NCBI GenBank assembly: GCA_031280955.1
Contig: JAITGA010000023.1
Coordinates: 1-64,000 of the forward strand
DNA from: Lachnospiraceae bacterium
Lineage (GTDB): Bacteria; Bacillota; Clostridia; Lachnospirales; Lachnospiraceae
DNA: 64,000 nt
Reading direction: 5' to 3'
Each line of letters opens with the position of its first letter. Positions within the stretch are counted from its first letter, which is position 1. The translations under genes were made by a program, and so were the position numbers. Positions 8,255 through 17,670 of the stretch are shown in pieces. A model generated the notes under the pieces. That model did no database searches. It was not told the origin of the DNA and worked only from the letters and a program-made list of their open reading frames with translations.

Positions 8255-9073
8255 ATGCCGCTCACCGCAGATTGCCATCTCCATTCATCATTTTCCGGGG
8301 ATTCCGACACTCCGATGGAAGAAATGGTTCGTAGTTCCATAAAAAAAGGGCTTTTGTCGATATGCTTTACCGAACATCTGGACATCGGCTATCCTGTCTC
8401 CCCGACGACTCCCGATGGGTTCTTTTTGCTTGATGCTTTAGCATATCAACGTGAGTGTTTGCGTCTTAGGGACAAATACCTTGGACAAATCGAGGTTCTT
8501 TTCGGTATTGAACTGGGACTCATTCCCCAGTTTCTCGAAGAAAACACCGCCTTTACCAAAGCTACCCCCTTTGATTACATTATTGCCTCTACCCATGTTT
8601 GCGAGGGCAAAGACCCTTATATGTCGGAGTTTTTTGCTGACCGCAGTGACCGTGAGGCATATCGTGAATTTTTTGAGATGACTCTTCTAAATGTCCGTCA
8701 TTATGATGATTTCGATTCCTATGGACATCTGGATTATGTCGTCCGTTATGGTGAAACCACCGATACACGGGACTACTACGGGGAAAATAAGGACGTGATT
8801 GATGAGATATTGACCGCATTGGTCAATAAGGGGAAAGGTTTGGAGTTAAACACCAGTGCCCTTCGTTACCACCTGCGTGACCTCCATCCCAACAAGGCAA
8901 TAATAGAGCGTTTTCATGAATTGGGCGGAGAGATTATCACCATCGGCTCTGATGCCCATGACCCTACCGCTATCGCTTGCGGCTTTGCTACTGCCGCCAC
9001 CATCTTACAGGCTGTCGGTTTTAGCCGCTATGCCGTCTTCAAAGAGCGAAAACCGCAGTTTTGCTCTTTATAA
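8255..9073 (+). CDS. PHP-domain phosphoesterase, histidinol-phosphatase (HisJ) family
   Basis: A 272-residue protein with the PHP metal-binding order: CHLHSSFSGD near the N-terminus, FTEHLDIGYP, an internal STHVC, and C-terminal GSDAHDP. The family hydrolyses phosphomonoesters, typically histidinol phosphate in Firmicutes lacking the HisB-type enzyme. No other his gene is nearby, so the substrate may differ. I chose ATG at 8255 because AGGAGG lies 5 nt upstream; a longer in-frame TTG at 8171 would put the start inside the tandem repeat. The last 6 bp overlap the converging response regulator gene. Confidence 0.85.
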   Translation: MPLTADCHLHSSFSGDSDTPMEEMVRSSIKKGLLSICFTEHLDIGYPVSPTTPDGFFLLDALAYQRECLRLRDKYLGQIEVLFGIELGLIPQFLEENTAFTKATPFDYIIASTHVCEGKDPYMSEFFADRSDREAYREFFEMTLLNVRHYDDFDSYGHLDYVVRYGETTDTRDYYGENKDVIDEILTALVNKGKGLELNTSALRYHLRDLHPNKAIIERFHELGGEIITIGSDAHDPTAIACGFATAATILQAVGFSRYAVFKERKPQFCSL

Positions 9074-9868
9074 TGCCGCTTCGGCAATGGAACGTATCCG
9101 CCGCAGGATGAGATAATCTTGCAAATGCGTACTCAATTTTTCGCGCAAAATCACTTCATCCACAGGCTTCACCAGAAAGTCACATGCGCCTGTGTTCATT
9201 GTCAGGTAGACATTGTCAGCAGTCCCATCTGAGGTGAGAAAGAGTATCGGCGTTTCTTCATGTCCCGGGGTCGAGCGAATCAAGGGAACTAATTCTACGC
9301 CGCTGATTATTGGCATATTACAGTCGAGAATGAAGAGGTCGGGGGTGAGTGACCGCAACAGGTCTTTTAGTTTTTCGGGGCGGGGAAGAGTGCAGACCCG
9401 ATAATCATCGCACAGTAAATTGTAGATGGATTTGAGCAAACTCATATTGTCGTCAATGGCTAAGATGACCGGCAATAAGTCTTCCCGCAGAGCCGGATTT
9501 AGTTGCATTTCGATTCTTTCGATCAGCTTGGCGTCGGAGAAGGGTTTGCTGACAAAATCAACCGCACCGAGGCGCATCCCTTTTGATACACTCTTTTTAT
9601 CATATTGTGCTGACAGGAATATGACAGGGATGTGGGAAAAACGAAAGTCATCCTTGATGGCTCTCAGCATTTCAAAACCATCAATATCAGGCATATTGAT
9701 GTCTAATAATATCATATCCGGTCTCGTCATCTCCAGTAGCTCAAACAACTCTTCCATCGTCTGGGCGGGAATAATGTTATACTGATTTTTGAGCCGTTCC
9801 TTTGCCGCCAGTAAATGAAACTTTAGGTCGTCCACTACAATTATTGTTCTTATGCCTCTGCTTGCCAT
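9068..9868 (-). CDS. Double-receiver response regulator
   Basis: Two CheY-like receiver domains and nothing else. Receiver 1 (about 7-125) has the acidic pair DD at 13-14, phospho-acceptor Asp56 in LLDINMP and SKP for the conserved Lys. Receiver 2 (about 135-255) has AIDD, Asp near 186 in ILDCNMP and VKP. With no DNA-binding or enzymatic output it probably acts as a phosphate relay or by protein contact. It follows the hybrid histidine kinase by 15 nt on the same strand, so it is the likely partner. Confidence 0.88.
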   Translation of the reverse strand: MASRGIRTIIVVDDLKFHLLAAKERLKNQYNIIPAQTMEELFELLEMTRPDMILLDINMPDIDGFEMLRAIKDDFRFSHIPVIFLSAQYDKKSVSKGMRLGAVDFVSKPFSDAKLIERIEMQLNPALREDLLPVILAIDDNMSLLKSIYNLLCDDYRVCTLPRPEKLKDLLRSLTPDLFILDCNMPIISGVELVPLIRSTPGHEETPILFLTSDGTADNVYLTMNTGACDFLVKPVDEVILREKLSTHLQDYLILRRIRSIAEAAL

Positions 9869-9883
9869 TTTTGCTCCCTTATG

Positions 9884-12800
9884 CTACTTTGCCGCCAATC
9901 TTTCACATATCTCTTCAAAATTCATGATACTCACGTTCTCACGCAACCACTCCATCAGTCCTTCATCTGCCTGATAATGATACATTTCTATCTCTTTCAT
10001 CGCTTTGTCAGCCGCTCCCATGTCATAAATTTCACAGGCGGCAAGCAACTTGGCGAGGAGTTCCGGATCGGGACGTTCTTTACGAGGTTTTTCCTGCTGC
10101 CGTCTTTCATCATCTTCGGCACTCAGGGTACGGATTTCCGTCAGCATTTCATCAATACTGTCAATCAACATCGTCGTATCGACCACGAACTGGGTATTAT
10201 ACGCATTGATGAAACTGAGATCTCCACTTCTGGCAGCATCCTCCAGTTCCGCGGCATACTGCCCGGTTGGGTTGGCGCATATCTCAAAACTCGTCCCTTT
10301 GATACCATGTACCTTGATGCGGTAGTCATTCAGCTTTTCCTCGGAAATTGACTCATTTACCACCAGTAAGGCACGCACCTCAGTAGTATAAAAGTGAAGC
10401 AACTCCAGATAAGCCTCGACATTGCCATGATAGCGCAAAAGCCCGCTGCTGATATCAAGCCCCGCTATTTCCTTTTCCCCCAATAGCTTCCACGCCGGAT
10501 TGCCGACATCAATACCATCTTTTCGCATATCCAAACGTTGGCGGCGGGTGGCTTCGATTACCTCAGGCGGCTGCTTGTCACGCACCAGCTTCATTAGGAT
10601 ACTGTTCATATGGCGCATATCAATAGGCTTGGAAATGAAATCATCGAAACCGCTTTCGAGGAAGATATTGGCTTGACCTGCCACGGCGTTGGCGGTTAGG
10701 GCGACTATCGACCCTTGGTAGCCCATCTTGCGTATGTGTCCGGTGGCTTCGATTCCATCCATGACCGGCATCATATGATCCATGAAAATTATATCATACA
10801 CCTTGCCGCTGGCGATGATATCGATCGCCGACTGACCGCTTCCTGCCGAATCAATCTTCATTCCATACGGTAACATTAGTCCTCTGGCGACATAAATGTT
10901 CGTATCGACATCATCAACGATGAGAATACTGCCATATGGCATCGGTTCAAATGTCAGCGGGATTCTGCGCATATGAAGCTTGCTGCTGGTACGGAAGAGA
11001 CGCAGGTTTTCCGCGATATCCGCTCCGATTGTTTCGATCCCGCTTCTGCCTTGCGGTAACTTCACCGTGAAGACTGAACCAACCCCGCACTCACTCTCTA
11101 CTGCTATCGAGCCATTCATCATCTGGACGAGATTGTTGGTAATACTCATCCCCAGACCCGTACCCTCGGTATCACGGTTGATTTCAACATTGAAGCGAGC
11201 ATAATCATTAAAAATCAGCTCTTTTTGCTCATCGCTCATCCCCTGTCCGCTGTCGCTGACATTCATTACCAAGATTACTTCGTCATTTTCACCATCCTCT
11301 GCCGATATCCGCAATTTGACCGACCCGGCAGCAGTATATTTGAAAGCATTGGAGAGTATATTGTTGAGGATTTGCTTGACCCTCAGCTCATCACCAAGCA
11401 AAAACTGCGGCATATCCTCATCAACATTCACCTCAAACTCGATTGGTTTGCTGCCGATCCGCATCATGTTAAGCTGAGCGGTATCACTTACCAGACTGAC
11501 TATCTCGTATTTGTCAATAATCAATTCCAGTTTGCCCGCTTCTATCTTCGACAAATCGAGGATATTGTTGATGATGCCAAGGAGCATATAACCGGAACTA
11601 TAAATCCCCTCCAGTCCTGCCCTTACCTCAGCTTCCATCTCTTCTTTCATTAAATGTATTTCTGTTATCCCCAAAATGGCGTTCATCGGAGTACGGATTT
11701 CATGACTCATCGTACTGAGAAAAGAACTCTTGGCACGATTGGCAGCTTCGGCTTCGGCGCGCTGGCTTTTGACCTCGTTGATAAGATTGGTGGTCTCGGT
11801 TATGTCAAAAATCGCTCCTGCCACCCTGATGGGGTTGCCGTCTTTGTCACGGATAGTCTCGCCCGTGTCACGGAAATAAGCACTTTCCCCATTTTTCTTT
11901 ATCATCATATACTCGACATCATAGGGTGTATTTCCGCTTTTGTCGGTAATATGTTTTTCAAAGGCAATTCGTACCTTTTCCCTTTCCTCAGGAACGATAC
12001 GGTCAGTCCAACTGCTGAGGATATCGGGAAAATCCTCTTTGCTTTCGTAACCGACCATTTGTCGGAAGTCATCAGACCAAACGAAAACATTTTCGGGATG
12101 AACAGGGTCATCCTGATTGACCTCCATATTCCAAAGCCCTATTCGCATTGCCTTGACGACCAGATTGAGCTTGGTAAGCTGGAGTTCGTTTTCCTGAATC
12201 CGTTCTTTTAGCGATGCTACCATGGATTTGAGCGCCCCGACCAAAAGCTCGATTTCATCTTCGCTACGGACATCGACAAGCAAAGTCGTATCCAAATTGC
12301 CCTTTGCCACTTCCACGGCATAATCAGTCACTATCCTGATCGGGTTGGCAATTCGTTTGCCAATGAGTGCTGCCGCAAAAATAATTAAGCCGACTATCCC
12401 AAATGCAGATAACACTATCGTCATAAAGAGATTGTCTATTCCCAGATTAAATGCTGTCATCGGTCTGACCAACGCCCACATTCCCAGAATATTTCCCTCA
12501 AAATCCGTAATCGGCCAATAGGCGGCGATACACGGCTCACCAACAATATTTACTTGATTGATAACCGTATCCCCTTTTTCAAGCACGGCATCGACTACTT
12601 CACTCTCCTCCATCCTCGACCCGAGGATACGCTGACCGTCAATGTCCCTGATACTGGTCATATAGCGAGTATTACCATAAAAAACACTGAAATGTATCCC
12701 TGTTATCATATAAATATTGTCAATATATGTCTCGGTGGCGATGTTTATCCCCACCCCCAAGACCCCTATCAACTCACCGTCACGATATACGGGGGCATTG

Positions 12801-13270
12801 GCACGGATGGCAAATGGCACTACCGCACTTTGATCATAAAAAATCCCCCCCACGGTCTCGCCATCAAGTGCTGCTCTAGTCATCGGGCGGGCGCTGATAT
12901 CATCTCCTGCCATATTGAAGTGTCCCCGTGCTATGACTATCCCATTGGTATCGGTGATATTGATCAAATCAAGACCCAGCTGTTCCCCTGCCAATTCAAG
13001 ATAATTTTTGAGTTCCTCGACCTCGTTCTTATGAAGAGCCTCGACCAGTTCCGGCATCACCGTCAGCATTTGCGCCAGTTGTACCAGCCGCTCTTCTTCC
13101 TGCCGCTGGATTCTTTCCGTCAATGCCTGCATTGCACTCATATCATTGTATATTATCCGGTTATAGAGATTGTTGGTGAGGATAATACCTAGGACAAGGA
13201 TAATGACACTGGAAAAAACTACGCCTGTGGCGGCAATGAGAATTATTTTTTTGGAAATATTGAGCTTCAT
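9884..13270 (-). CDS. Hybrid sensor histidine kinase (Cache-HAMP-PAS-HisKA-HATPase-REC-HPt)
   Basis: About 1128 residues. An N-terminal membrane helix, a large extracytoplasmic Cache-type sensor region, a second helix near 283-305, and HAMP (KRIANPIRIVTDYA) are followed by a PAS/PAC domain, a HisKA domain with the phosphorylated His near 521 in SHEIRTPMN, an ATPase domain with GTGLGMSI, a receiver with Asp near 829 in FMDHMMP, and a C-terminal HPt domain with His near 986 in VHGIKG. It should run a full internal phosphorelay, ending in the neighbouring double-receiver protein. ATG at 13270 has an AGAGAGGTG site; the longer frame to 13327 lacks one. The sensed ligand is unknown. Confidence 0.9.
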   Translation of the reverse strand: MKLNISKKIILIAATGVVFSSVIILVLGIILTNNLYNRIIYNDMSAMQALTERIQRQEEERLVQLAQMLTVMPELVEALHKNEVEELKNYLELAGEQLGLDLINITDTNGIVIARGHFNMAGDDISARPMTRAALDGETVGGIFYDQSAVVPFAIRANAPVYRDGELIGVLGVGINIATETYIDNIYMITGIHFSVFYGNTRYMTSIRDIDGQRILGSRMEESEVVDAVLEKGDTVINQVNIVGEPCIAAYWPITDFEGNILGMWALVRPMTAFNLGIDNLFMTIVLSAFGIVGLIIFAAALIGKRIANPIRIVTDYAVEVAKGNLDTTLLVDVRSEDEIELLVGALKSMVASLKERIQENELQLTKLNLVVKAMRIGLWNMEVNQDDPVHPENVFVWSDDFRQMVGYESKEDFPDILSSWTDRIVPEEREKVRIAFEKHITDKSGNTPYDVEYMMIKKNGESAYFRDTGETIRDKDGNPIRVAGAIFDITETTNLINEVKSQRAEAEAANRAKSSFLSTMSHEIRTPMNAILGITEIHLMKEEMEAEVRAGLEGIYSSGYMLLGIINNILDLSKIEAGKLELIIDKYEIVSLVSDTAQLNMMRIGSKPIEFEVNVDEDMPQFLLGDELRVKQILNNILSNAFKYTAAGSVKLRISAEDGENDEVILVMNVSDSGQGMSDEQKELIFNDYARFNVEINRDTEGTGLGMSITNNLVQMMNGSIAVESECGVGSVFTVKLPQGRSGIETIGADIAENLRLFRTSSKLHMRRIPLTFEPMPYGSILIVDDVDTNIYVARGLMLPYGMKIDSAGSGQSAIDIIASGKVYDIIFMDHMMPVMDGIEATGHIRKMGYQGSIVALTANAVAGQANIFLESGFDDFISKPIDMRHMNSILMKLVRDKQPPEVIEATRRQRLDMRKDGIDVGNPAWKLLGEKEIAGLDISSGLLRYHGNVEAYLELLHFYTTEVRALLVVNESISEEKLNDYRIKVHGIKGTSFEICANPTGQYAAELEDAARSGDLSFINAYNTQFVVDTTMLIDSIDEMLTEIRTLSAEDDERRQQEKPRKERPDPELLAKLLAACEIYDMGAADKAMKEIEMYHYQADEGLMEWLRENVSIMNFEEICERLAAK

Positions 13271-13435
13271 GCCAAACACCTCTCTGTCAAAAAATGAAGC
13301 AAAGTCTGTAGTTATTTTACCATACACTTGTCATTCCCGCAATAAGAGTCGAAAATGCCTAGCAATAAATTACGCAATAAATTTGCGCAACCTTACTGTG
13401 ATTTGTTACACGATTTTGTTACACAAATTTCTTTC

Positions 13436-13464
13436 TTGACAGTTTGCTTTCTTTCCCCTAGAAT
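13436..13464 (+). promoter_or_regulatory. Sigma-A promoter of rpsT
   Basis: TTGACA (13436-13441), a 17-nt spacer and TAGAAT (13459-13464) precede rpsT, with transcription expected near 13471. Confidence 0.82.
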
Positions 13465-13514
13465 TAGCTAAGTGTTTAATATGTAATAGTAATTAGTTTT
13501 GGGAGGAAAAGAAG

Positions 13515-13775
13515 TTGGCAAACATTAAATCTGCAAAAAAAAGGATACTCGTAAACCAAAAGAGAACAGCTCGCAATAAGTCGATCAGATCGGCTGTAAG
13601 GACTTCAATCAAGAAAGTCACTGTTGCTATCGAAGCAAAAGATAAGGAAACCGCCGTCAGCGCGTTTGCCGATGCCAAAAGTGCCATCGACAGAGCAACA
13701 TCGAAAGGTATTTACCACAAAAACACATCGGCACGAAAGATTTCCCGGCTGGCGCAAGCTGTTAACAAGCTGTAA
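13515..13775 (+). CDS. rpsT: 30S ribosomal protein S20
   Basis: An 86-residue, Lys/Arg-rich helical protein beginning MANIKSAKKRILVNQKRTA, typical of S20, which binds 16S rRNA early in small-subunit assembly. The start codon is TTG at 13515, 8 nt after GGGAGG. A TTG start fits a poorly initiated, autoregulated S20 gene as known in enterobacteria. It is monocistronic, with its own promoter and a terminator at 13823-13848. Confidence 0.97.
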   Translation: MANIKSAKKRILVNQKRTARNKSIRSAVRTSIKKVTVAIEAKDKETAVSAFADAKSAIDRATSKGIYHKNTSARKISRLAQAVNKL

Positions 13776-13822
13776 GGATAGTTCGCATCCGATACTCTAC
13801 AAAACCCGTTCTGAGATAAATA

Positions 13823-13848
13823 GGCGAGGGATTACTCCCTCGCCGTTT
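13823..13848 (+). terminator. Terminator of rpsT
   Basis: GGCGAGGG (13823-13830), a 6-nt loop and CCCTCGCC (13837-13844) form a perfect 8-bp stem, followed by GTTTT. Confidence 0.85.
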
Positions 13849-13861
13849 TGAAGCGCAAATT

Positions 13862-14205
13862 TGTGAGCAGAACTATAAGCCGGATTCTGTCGTGAATGAT
13901 CATCTATCTGCGACCGACGTTGCCGACGGCCTCTTGCGACCTACCTGAGAGCAGGCCGGGTTAGCCTGTAGCTCTACGCTTGGTCTTGCTTCGGATGGGG
14001 TTTACATATGCCCCCCACGTCACCGTGCGGGCGGTAGTCTCTTACACTACCATTTCACCCTTACCTGCGTGTTTGATGCAGGCGGTATATTTCTGTTGCA
14101 CTTTCCTTGGAGTCGCCTCCACCGGACGTTATCCGGCATCCTACCCTATGAAGCCCGGACTTTCCTCACCCGTATCCACGGGCGCGATCATTCATTCTCC
14201 TCACA
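13862..14205 (-). ncRNA. rnpB: RNase P RNA, class A
   Basis: Read on the minus strand, the 5' part has the conserved GAGGAAAGTCCGGGCT and the 3' part ACAGAATCCGGCTTAT, the universal class A hallmarks. The ends are set by the P1 helix: TGTGAGGAGAA at the 5' end pairs with TTCTGCTCACA at the 3' end with one mismatch. The inner GAATGATC/GATCATTC pairing is also visible. The length of about 344 nt is normal. This is the catalytic RNA that matures tRNA 5' ends. It lies between rpsT and a uridine kinase-like gene. End positions are good to a few nucleotides. Confidence 0.95.
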
Positions 14206-14254
14206 TTTTGCGTTCCATCTATAAAATATTGCTATTAACTACTGCATCTCCTGC

Positions 14255-15910
14255 TCAGGCGTGAAAGATACTGCCACCGATAAATTCCCGGCATATCGAG
14301 GTATTCGGTACTATTTCACTACTGATGCCGATGAAGTATTCGAGAAACTTGAGCAGCCGCTTGGCTTCAAAATATCCCGGTTCGTCTTTTCCAATCTGGA
14401 ACAAAAGCGGTTCGGCGTATTGTTTCAGTATCGCCAACTCATAAATCATGGCAGAGTTGAACATCGCATCGGCTTCTTCCTGATAAGGGAAAATATAAGC
14501 CTCTTCGCCACGGCGGACACTTGCCCACATCTTTATCGTGCCGCCGGCTTTCGTGCCTCGAGTACGATTGTCACGCACGATACGGCGCAGCAAGCGACTA
14601 TCGGTCGTGGGGATGCGGTTATGGGAATCAATATTGAGCCCTGTCAAGCAGCTGATGTATACCTTGAAGATACTTTCCCCAGGCAAAGTGTGGGAAATCT
14701 GCGGATTGAGCCCATGTATCCCCTCGATGATGAGGATGTCGTCCGCACCCAGCCGTTTGGTGTAACCTTTATACTCACGGCTACCGGTGATGAAATTATA
14801 CTTGGGCAGTTCCACCGTTTCTCCTGCCAGTAAGCGTCCCATATCTTCATTGAATAAAGCGACATCTATCGCTTCTAAGGATTCAAAATCGAGTTCACCC
14901 TTTTCATCACGCTTTATTTGGTCACGATTCAAATAATAATCATCAAGCCCAATCACTTGCGGCGATAGTCCGTGTGTCCGCAGTTGGATTGATAGACGAT
15001 GGGAAAATGTCGTTTTCCCTGAAGAAGTCGGCCCGGCGATAGTGACGAGTTTTACATTATCCCGCAGGGCAATAACCTCGGCAATTTCGGCGATACGGTG
15101 TTCCATGAACGCTTCTTGTACCAAAATCATCTCATTGATTTCCCCGGCACTAATGGCATCATTCAAATCACCAACCGTGCCGATTCCCATTTTTTTGCCC
15201 CACTCTTCGCTTCGCAGCAAAGTATTAAACAACTTCTCCCGTGAGTTAAAAGGAGCGATGTAACAAGGGTCATTTACCTCCGGCAACAACAGCATGATCC
15301 CTTTATGATAATGGATAATATCAAAGTAGCGCAGATATCCCGTGCTTGGCAGCATATAACCATAGTAATAATCCATATATTCACCAAGAGAGTAGACATT
15401 GACTGTCTGTGAGCGGCGATAGCGGAAAAGCTTCTCCTTTGCCCCCATCCCTCTTTCACGGAACAGATGAATCGCTTCGTCAAGGGGATAAATAGTTTTT
15501 GCAAACGGCAAATCCCGCTCTACTATCTCATTCATCTCCGCTTTTATCTTGGCGACATCGTCATCTGTCAGCTGGTATTCATCGTTCAAATGACAATAAT
15601 GCCCTTGACCAATGGTAAATGCGAGTTGGAATTTTTCTTCCACCTCCCGCCCGAGTACCTTGTCAATCGCCGCAAAGAGTAGCATAGTCGCCGAGCGGGC
15701 ATATACTTTGTTGCCGATGTTGTCCCCAAGGGTAATGAAGGACAAAGAGCAATCCTCCTCCAAACTGCGGTTAAGCTCTTTCATTTTGTTGCCGATAACA
15801 GCCAACACGATTTCATGTTGGTGTTCAACTTGAAAGTCAGCAGCGATTTGTTTGTATGAAGTTCCCTGCGGATATGTGTAAACTTTGTCGTTTATATTCA
15901 CATTTACCAT
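14255..15910 (-). CDS. Uridine kinase-like protein with N-terminal TGS domain
   Basis: The N-terminus (MVNVNINDKVYTYPQGTS) is a TGS domain, followed by a threonyl-tRNA-synthetase-like second domain (GQGHYCHL) and a C-terminal phosphoribulokinase/uridine kinase P-loop domain with VTIAGPTSSGKTTF. Such long nucleoside kinase-like proteins are common in Firmicutes; the kinase half would phosphorylate a nucleoside or another small molecule, while the role of the tRNA-synthetase-like half is not established. I chose ATG at 15910, with AGGT upstream, which starts exactly at the TGS domain. It follows nif3 on the same strand. Confidence 0.85.
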   Translation of the reverse strand: MVNVNINDKVYTYPQGTSYKQIAADFQVEHQHEIVLAVIGNKMKELNRSLEEDCSLSFITLGDNIGNKVYARSATMLLFAAIDKVLGREVEEKFQLAFTIGQGHYCHLNDEYQLTDDDVAKIKAEMNEIVERDLPFAKTIYPLDEAIHLFRERGMGAKEKLFRYRRSQTVNVYSLGEYMDYYYGYMLPSTGYLRYFDIIHYHKGIMLLLPEVNDPCYIAPFNSREKLFNTLLRSEEWGKKMGIGTVGDLNDAISAGEINEMILVQEAFMEHRIAEIAEVIALRDNVKLVTIAGPTSSGKTTFSHRLSIQLRTHGLSPQVIGLDDYYLNRDQIKRDEKGELDFESLEAIDVALFNEDMGRLLAGETVELPKYNFITGSREYKGYTKRLGADDILIIEGIHGLNPQISHTLPGESIFKVYISCLTGLNIDSHNRIPTTDSRLLRRIVRDNRTRGTKAGGTIKMWASVRRGEEAYIFPYQEEADAMFNSAMIYELAILKQYAEPLLFQIGKDEPGYFEAKRLLKFLEYFIGISSEIVPNTSICREFIGGSIFHA

Positions 15911-15946
15911 ATTTGACCTCACTTTCCCTCTTTCATTCCTTATCAA

Positions 15947-16732
15947 CTAAACCGACAGCACCCGAAACGGACTTGCTTCTTGAGCGGCAAAAGCGGTAAT
16001 GCCCGGCAACTCACGCTCAAAAAAGCACAGTAAATCAGCGACAAAGATTCTCTCAGTCGCAAAATGCCCGCCCTCAATGACGCAAATCCCCGCCGACAAG
16101 AGTTCCAAGACTGTACTGTACTTGATTTCACCAGTCAGTAACAGCTCTGCTTTTGCTTCCTTTACATAACCAATGATATCCTGCGAACATGATCCGGGGG
16201 CTATCGCACAAGTCCTGATAACAGAACTGCCTTCACCATAGACGCGCACGGTATCAAAAGCAAATGCCTTACATACAAACAGCGCATACTCATCAAGGGA
16301 AGTAGGGGCTGCTAACCCACCCACACGCCCAATCCCGATATGGGGGTTTGCATCTGTGGAGATAAGCACTTGCGGGTTCACCAGTCCCAGTAGTGAGGCG
16401 GCATAATCTCCCATCCCCAGGGCATCATAGTTCGTGTGCATAGCCACGAAGTTGATATCGCTTTTGATTAGACGCATTACCCGCCGCCCGTCAAAATCTT
16501 CATCGGTGATTTTCGTCATTGGCGTAAAAATAATCGGATGATGAGCAAGCAGCATCTCTGCTTTTCCTTTTTCTGCTTGGGAAATTATATCCTCGGTCAC
16601 ATCAGTAGCGATACACACGGTAGTGATATCACGGTCGCTTCTGCCTATTTGATAGCCGACATTGTCCTTCCCCAGAGCATAGCGTTCAGGGGCAAATGCC
16701 TCCAATTTTTTCATTACTTCGCTGAAAATCAT
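15947..16732 (-). CDS. Nif3/YqfO-family dinuclear metal protein, short form
   Basis: A 261-residue Nif3-like protein with metal-binding HHPIIF, MHTNYD and C-terminal GGHFATE segments. Members form hexameric metal-bound toroids; YqfO homologues influence FtsZ and cell-wall metabolism or act as GTP cyclohydrolase-like proteins, but function is not settled. It lacks the inserted domain of the longer Bacillus YqfO. It overlaps the trmK stop by 4 bp (ATGA), the standard trmK-nif3 arrangement in Firmicutes. Confidence 0.92.
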   Translation of the reverse strand: MIFSEVMKKLEAFAPERYALGKDNVGYQIGRSDRDITTVCIATDVTEDIISQAEKGKAEMLLAHHPIIFTPMTKITDEDFDGRRVMRLIKSDINFVAMHTNYDALGMGDYAASLLGLVNPQVLISTDANPHIGIGRVGGLAAPTSLDEYALFVCKAFAFDTVRVYGEGSSVIRTCAIAPGSCSQDIIGYVKEAKAELLLTGEIKYSTVLELLSAGICVIEGGHFATERIFVADLLCFFERELPGITAFAAQEASPFRVLSV

Positions 16733-17655
16733 GATTTAACTTCTCCTTTCATCGTTTGTGGTTCGGCTAATAATCGTTGTATTTCCTTTACTTTTGCCTC
16801 CAAAGTGGCGACTTTTTTTTGCTTTTCATCCGCAAGATAATACCTGCCGGAATTACTGTTTATTACAGCTGTTATCTCACTACTACTATCGTTGCTCTTC
16901 GTTTCGTCGGATAAATAACACTCGTTACTTAATATCTTGGCAATGATGTCCTTTGTTTGTGCCAGTTCGTAGCGAAGATACTGTAACCACACTCGCTCTC
17001 GCTTCTCTATCAGTACAGCCCCATAGCGATCAGCGAGTGTGAGGGCATCAATATCCTCGCTATCATCAGTATCAAAGCATCTATCGCTGTCGATGTAAAG
17101 CTCCGCCTCCCATTTATAGAGGTGGGGGTCATCTCCCTCTGAGATATCGCTATTACTGCTCTCTCTATATGGACTTAGCTTTAGGAGCGGGTAGTACTTT
17201 CCGTTCTCTTCTACCATCACTTCATCAATTATCGTGAACCCGTACCAGCGAAGACAGCGACGCAGCTCAGCCACCTCTGCTTGCGGGCCGAGTATCAGCT
17301 CTTTAATCGCTTTAGTTTTCGTGAAATCTGCTGCCAGTATCGACCATATCAGCCGCCCGCCCATTCCTGTGATAATGACTGTTTCTGCCTCGTCTGTATC
17401 GTATACACACAGACCATCACCTAAGCGAACATCCACTTGATCGGTCAAATCATGTTCGGCAATTCGCTGTCGTGCTATCGCCAGCGGACCCGGATGGATA
17501 TCAATAACTATCGCCGCCGGAGAAATCCCTGCCCTCAGCAAGGATATCACCACCGCACTATGGTCACAGCCGATATCACAAACCCGATGCCCGCTGGTGA
17601 CGAAGGCAGCAATAGCAGCTAAACGTTTCGATAAAACGATGCTTTTCGCTGACAT
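16729..17655 (-). CDS. trmK: tRNA (adenine22-N1)-methyltransferase
   Basis: A Rossmann methyltransferase with SAM-binding VCDIGCDHSAVVISLL near residue 25 and IITGMGGRLIWSI near 95. TrmK makes m1A22 in tRNA. At 308 residues it is longer than typical: it carries a Ser/Asp-rich insertion (about 165-205) and a Ser-rich stretch before a C-terminal coiled coil (about 230-295). It lies between rpoD and nif3, as in many Firmicutes. Core function is confident; the meaning of the acidic insertion is unknown. Confidence 0.92.
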   Translation of the reverse strand: MSAKSIVLSKRLAAIAAFVTSGHRVCDIGCDHSAVVISLLRAGISPAAIVIDIHPGPLAIARQRIAEHDLTDQVDVRLGDGLCVYDTDEAETVIITGMGGRLIWSILAADFTKTKAIKELILGPQAEVAELRRCLRWYGFTIIDEVMVEENGKYYPLLKLSPYRESSNSDISEGDDPHLYKWEAELYIDSDRCFDTDDSEDIDALTLADRYGAVLIEKRERVWLQYLRYELAQTKDIIAKILSNECYLSDETKSNDSSSEITAVINSNSGRYYLADEKQKKVATLEAKVKEIQRLLAEPQTMKGEVKS

Positions 17656-17670
17656 AATCGTATCTTACTC